Source: Gaiellasilicea sp963705515 (lineage in GTDB: Bacteria; Actinomycetota; Thermoleophilia; Gaiellales; Gaiellaceae). From it: a DNA stretch of 64,000 nucleotides. The position numbers were made by a program, and so were the translations under genes. The stretch is taken from assembly GCA_963705515.1 (NCBI GenBank), contig CAVPJV010000009.1, positions 496,001-560,000 on the forward strand, read 5' to 3'. The notes under the pieces were generated by a model. That model did no database searches, had not been told where the DNA came from, and was given only the letters and a program-made list of their open reading frames with translations. Positions 63,833 through 64,000 of this stretch are shown piece after piece (positions within the stretch are counted from its first letter, which is position 1; each line of letters begins with the position of its first letter).

Positions 63833-64000
63833 CTAGCCCGCCGCGACCGCTTCTTCGTCCGCACGGCGGATCTCCTCGCCGGACAGAGGCCAGCGCTCGA
63901 GCGGGTAGTGGCAGGCGGCGCGCTGCCCGTCGCCGAAGCTGCGCAGCTCGGGGTCGGCGACGTCGCAGTGTCCGGGATGGAAGCGCGGGCAGCGCGGGTG
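63833..64000 (-). CDS. C-terminal end of a second oligopeptide ABC transporter ATPase
   Basis: Only 55 residues are in the window: HPRCPRFHPGHCDVADPELRS and ACHYPLERWPLSGEEIRRADEEA. The paired cysteines (C-P-x-x-x-x-x-x-C, A-C-H) and the H-Y-P-L motif belong to the oligopeptide/dipeptide transporter C-terminal extension (oligo_HPY). The rest lies beyond the window, so this is probably another opp/dpp operon. Confidence 0.8.
   Translation of the reverse strand, partial: HPRCPRFHPGHCDVADPELRSFGDGQRAACHYPLERWPLSGEEIRRADEEAVAAG

Overview
High-GC bacterial DNA with actinobacterial habits: many GTG starts, ATGA/GTGA gene overlaps, and TAnnnT -10 boxes placed 6-10 bases before start codons (leaderless transcripts). 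Gene content (V-type ATPase operon beside F1 genes, WhiG/FliA and SigB-type sigma factors, acyl-CoA carboxylase, MeaB, leucine-type acyl-CoA catabolism) suggests an uncultured member of the Thermoleophilia (Gaiellales/Solirubrobacterales-like). That placement is inference from gene content only.

Layout. 1-6.2 kb: V/A-type ATPase operon I(partial)-K-F-E-A-B-D. 6.3-7.7 kb: a small membrane protein and a DUF4386 protein. 7.8-11.35 kb: a segment bounded by 48-bp direct repeats that include the 3' half of tRNA-Gly, carrying one broken cyclase/AAA/TPR regulator. 11.4-16.5 kb: RNase H, NIF3-like domain, aldehyde dehydrogenase, membrane serine protease, LysE exporter and small proteins. 16.6-20.5 kb: PadR pair, EF-G-like GTPase, FliA/WhiG sigma factor, tRNA-Trp. 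21-25.9 kb: RodZ-C-like protein, HD-GYP phosphodiesterase, carboxyltransferase with cupin. 25.9-33.6 kb: a run of secreted proteins, including a protein of about 1,030 residues made of twelve Q/N-rich repeats and a second protein with the same motif, opposite a short sigma factor and a membrane-anchored ribbon-helix-helix protein. 33.6-41.8 kb: DAO-type oxidoreductase, DapA-like lyase, RTX protein, enoyl-CoA hydratase, SpoIID-like protein, biotin carboxylase/BCCP, acyl-CoA dehydrogenase. 41.7-43.8 kb: degenerate GGDEF/HD sensor. 43.8-49.3 kb: complete oppABCDF operon. 49.4-56.1 kb: small catabolic genes, threonine ammonia-lyase, MeaB, MFS. 56.1-59.7 kb: metH. 60.3-64 kb: FAD reductase, F1 epsilon and beta, a membrane protein, anti-sigma-like protein, end of a second opp ATPase.

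Functional links. The carboxyltransferase (23.3 kb), enoyl-CoA hydratase (35.9 kb), biotin carboxylase (38.0 kb) and acyl-CoA dehydrogenase (40.6 kb) could together supply the isovaleryl-CoA to HMG-CoA steps of leucine breakdown, although they are scattered. Metals, B12 (MetH) and peptide uptake are also represented.

The most unusual observation is a pair of about 430-bp intergenic units (51561-51993 and 59888-60315). Each is bounded by two copies of one long perfect palindrome in opposite orientation and encodes one small basic helix-turn-helix-like protein. The two proteins are homologous and their 56-base leaders align, but the palindromes of the two units are unrelated. This looks like an undescribed multi-copy element in which protein and palindrome change together. 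Separately, four genes carry six single-base frameshifts, each repairable at a short homopolymer, which points to uncorrected assembly indels rather than gene decay.
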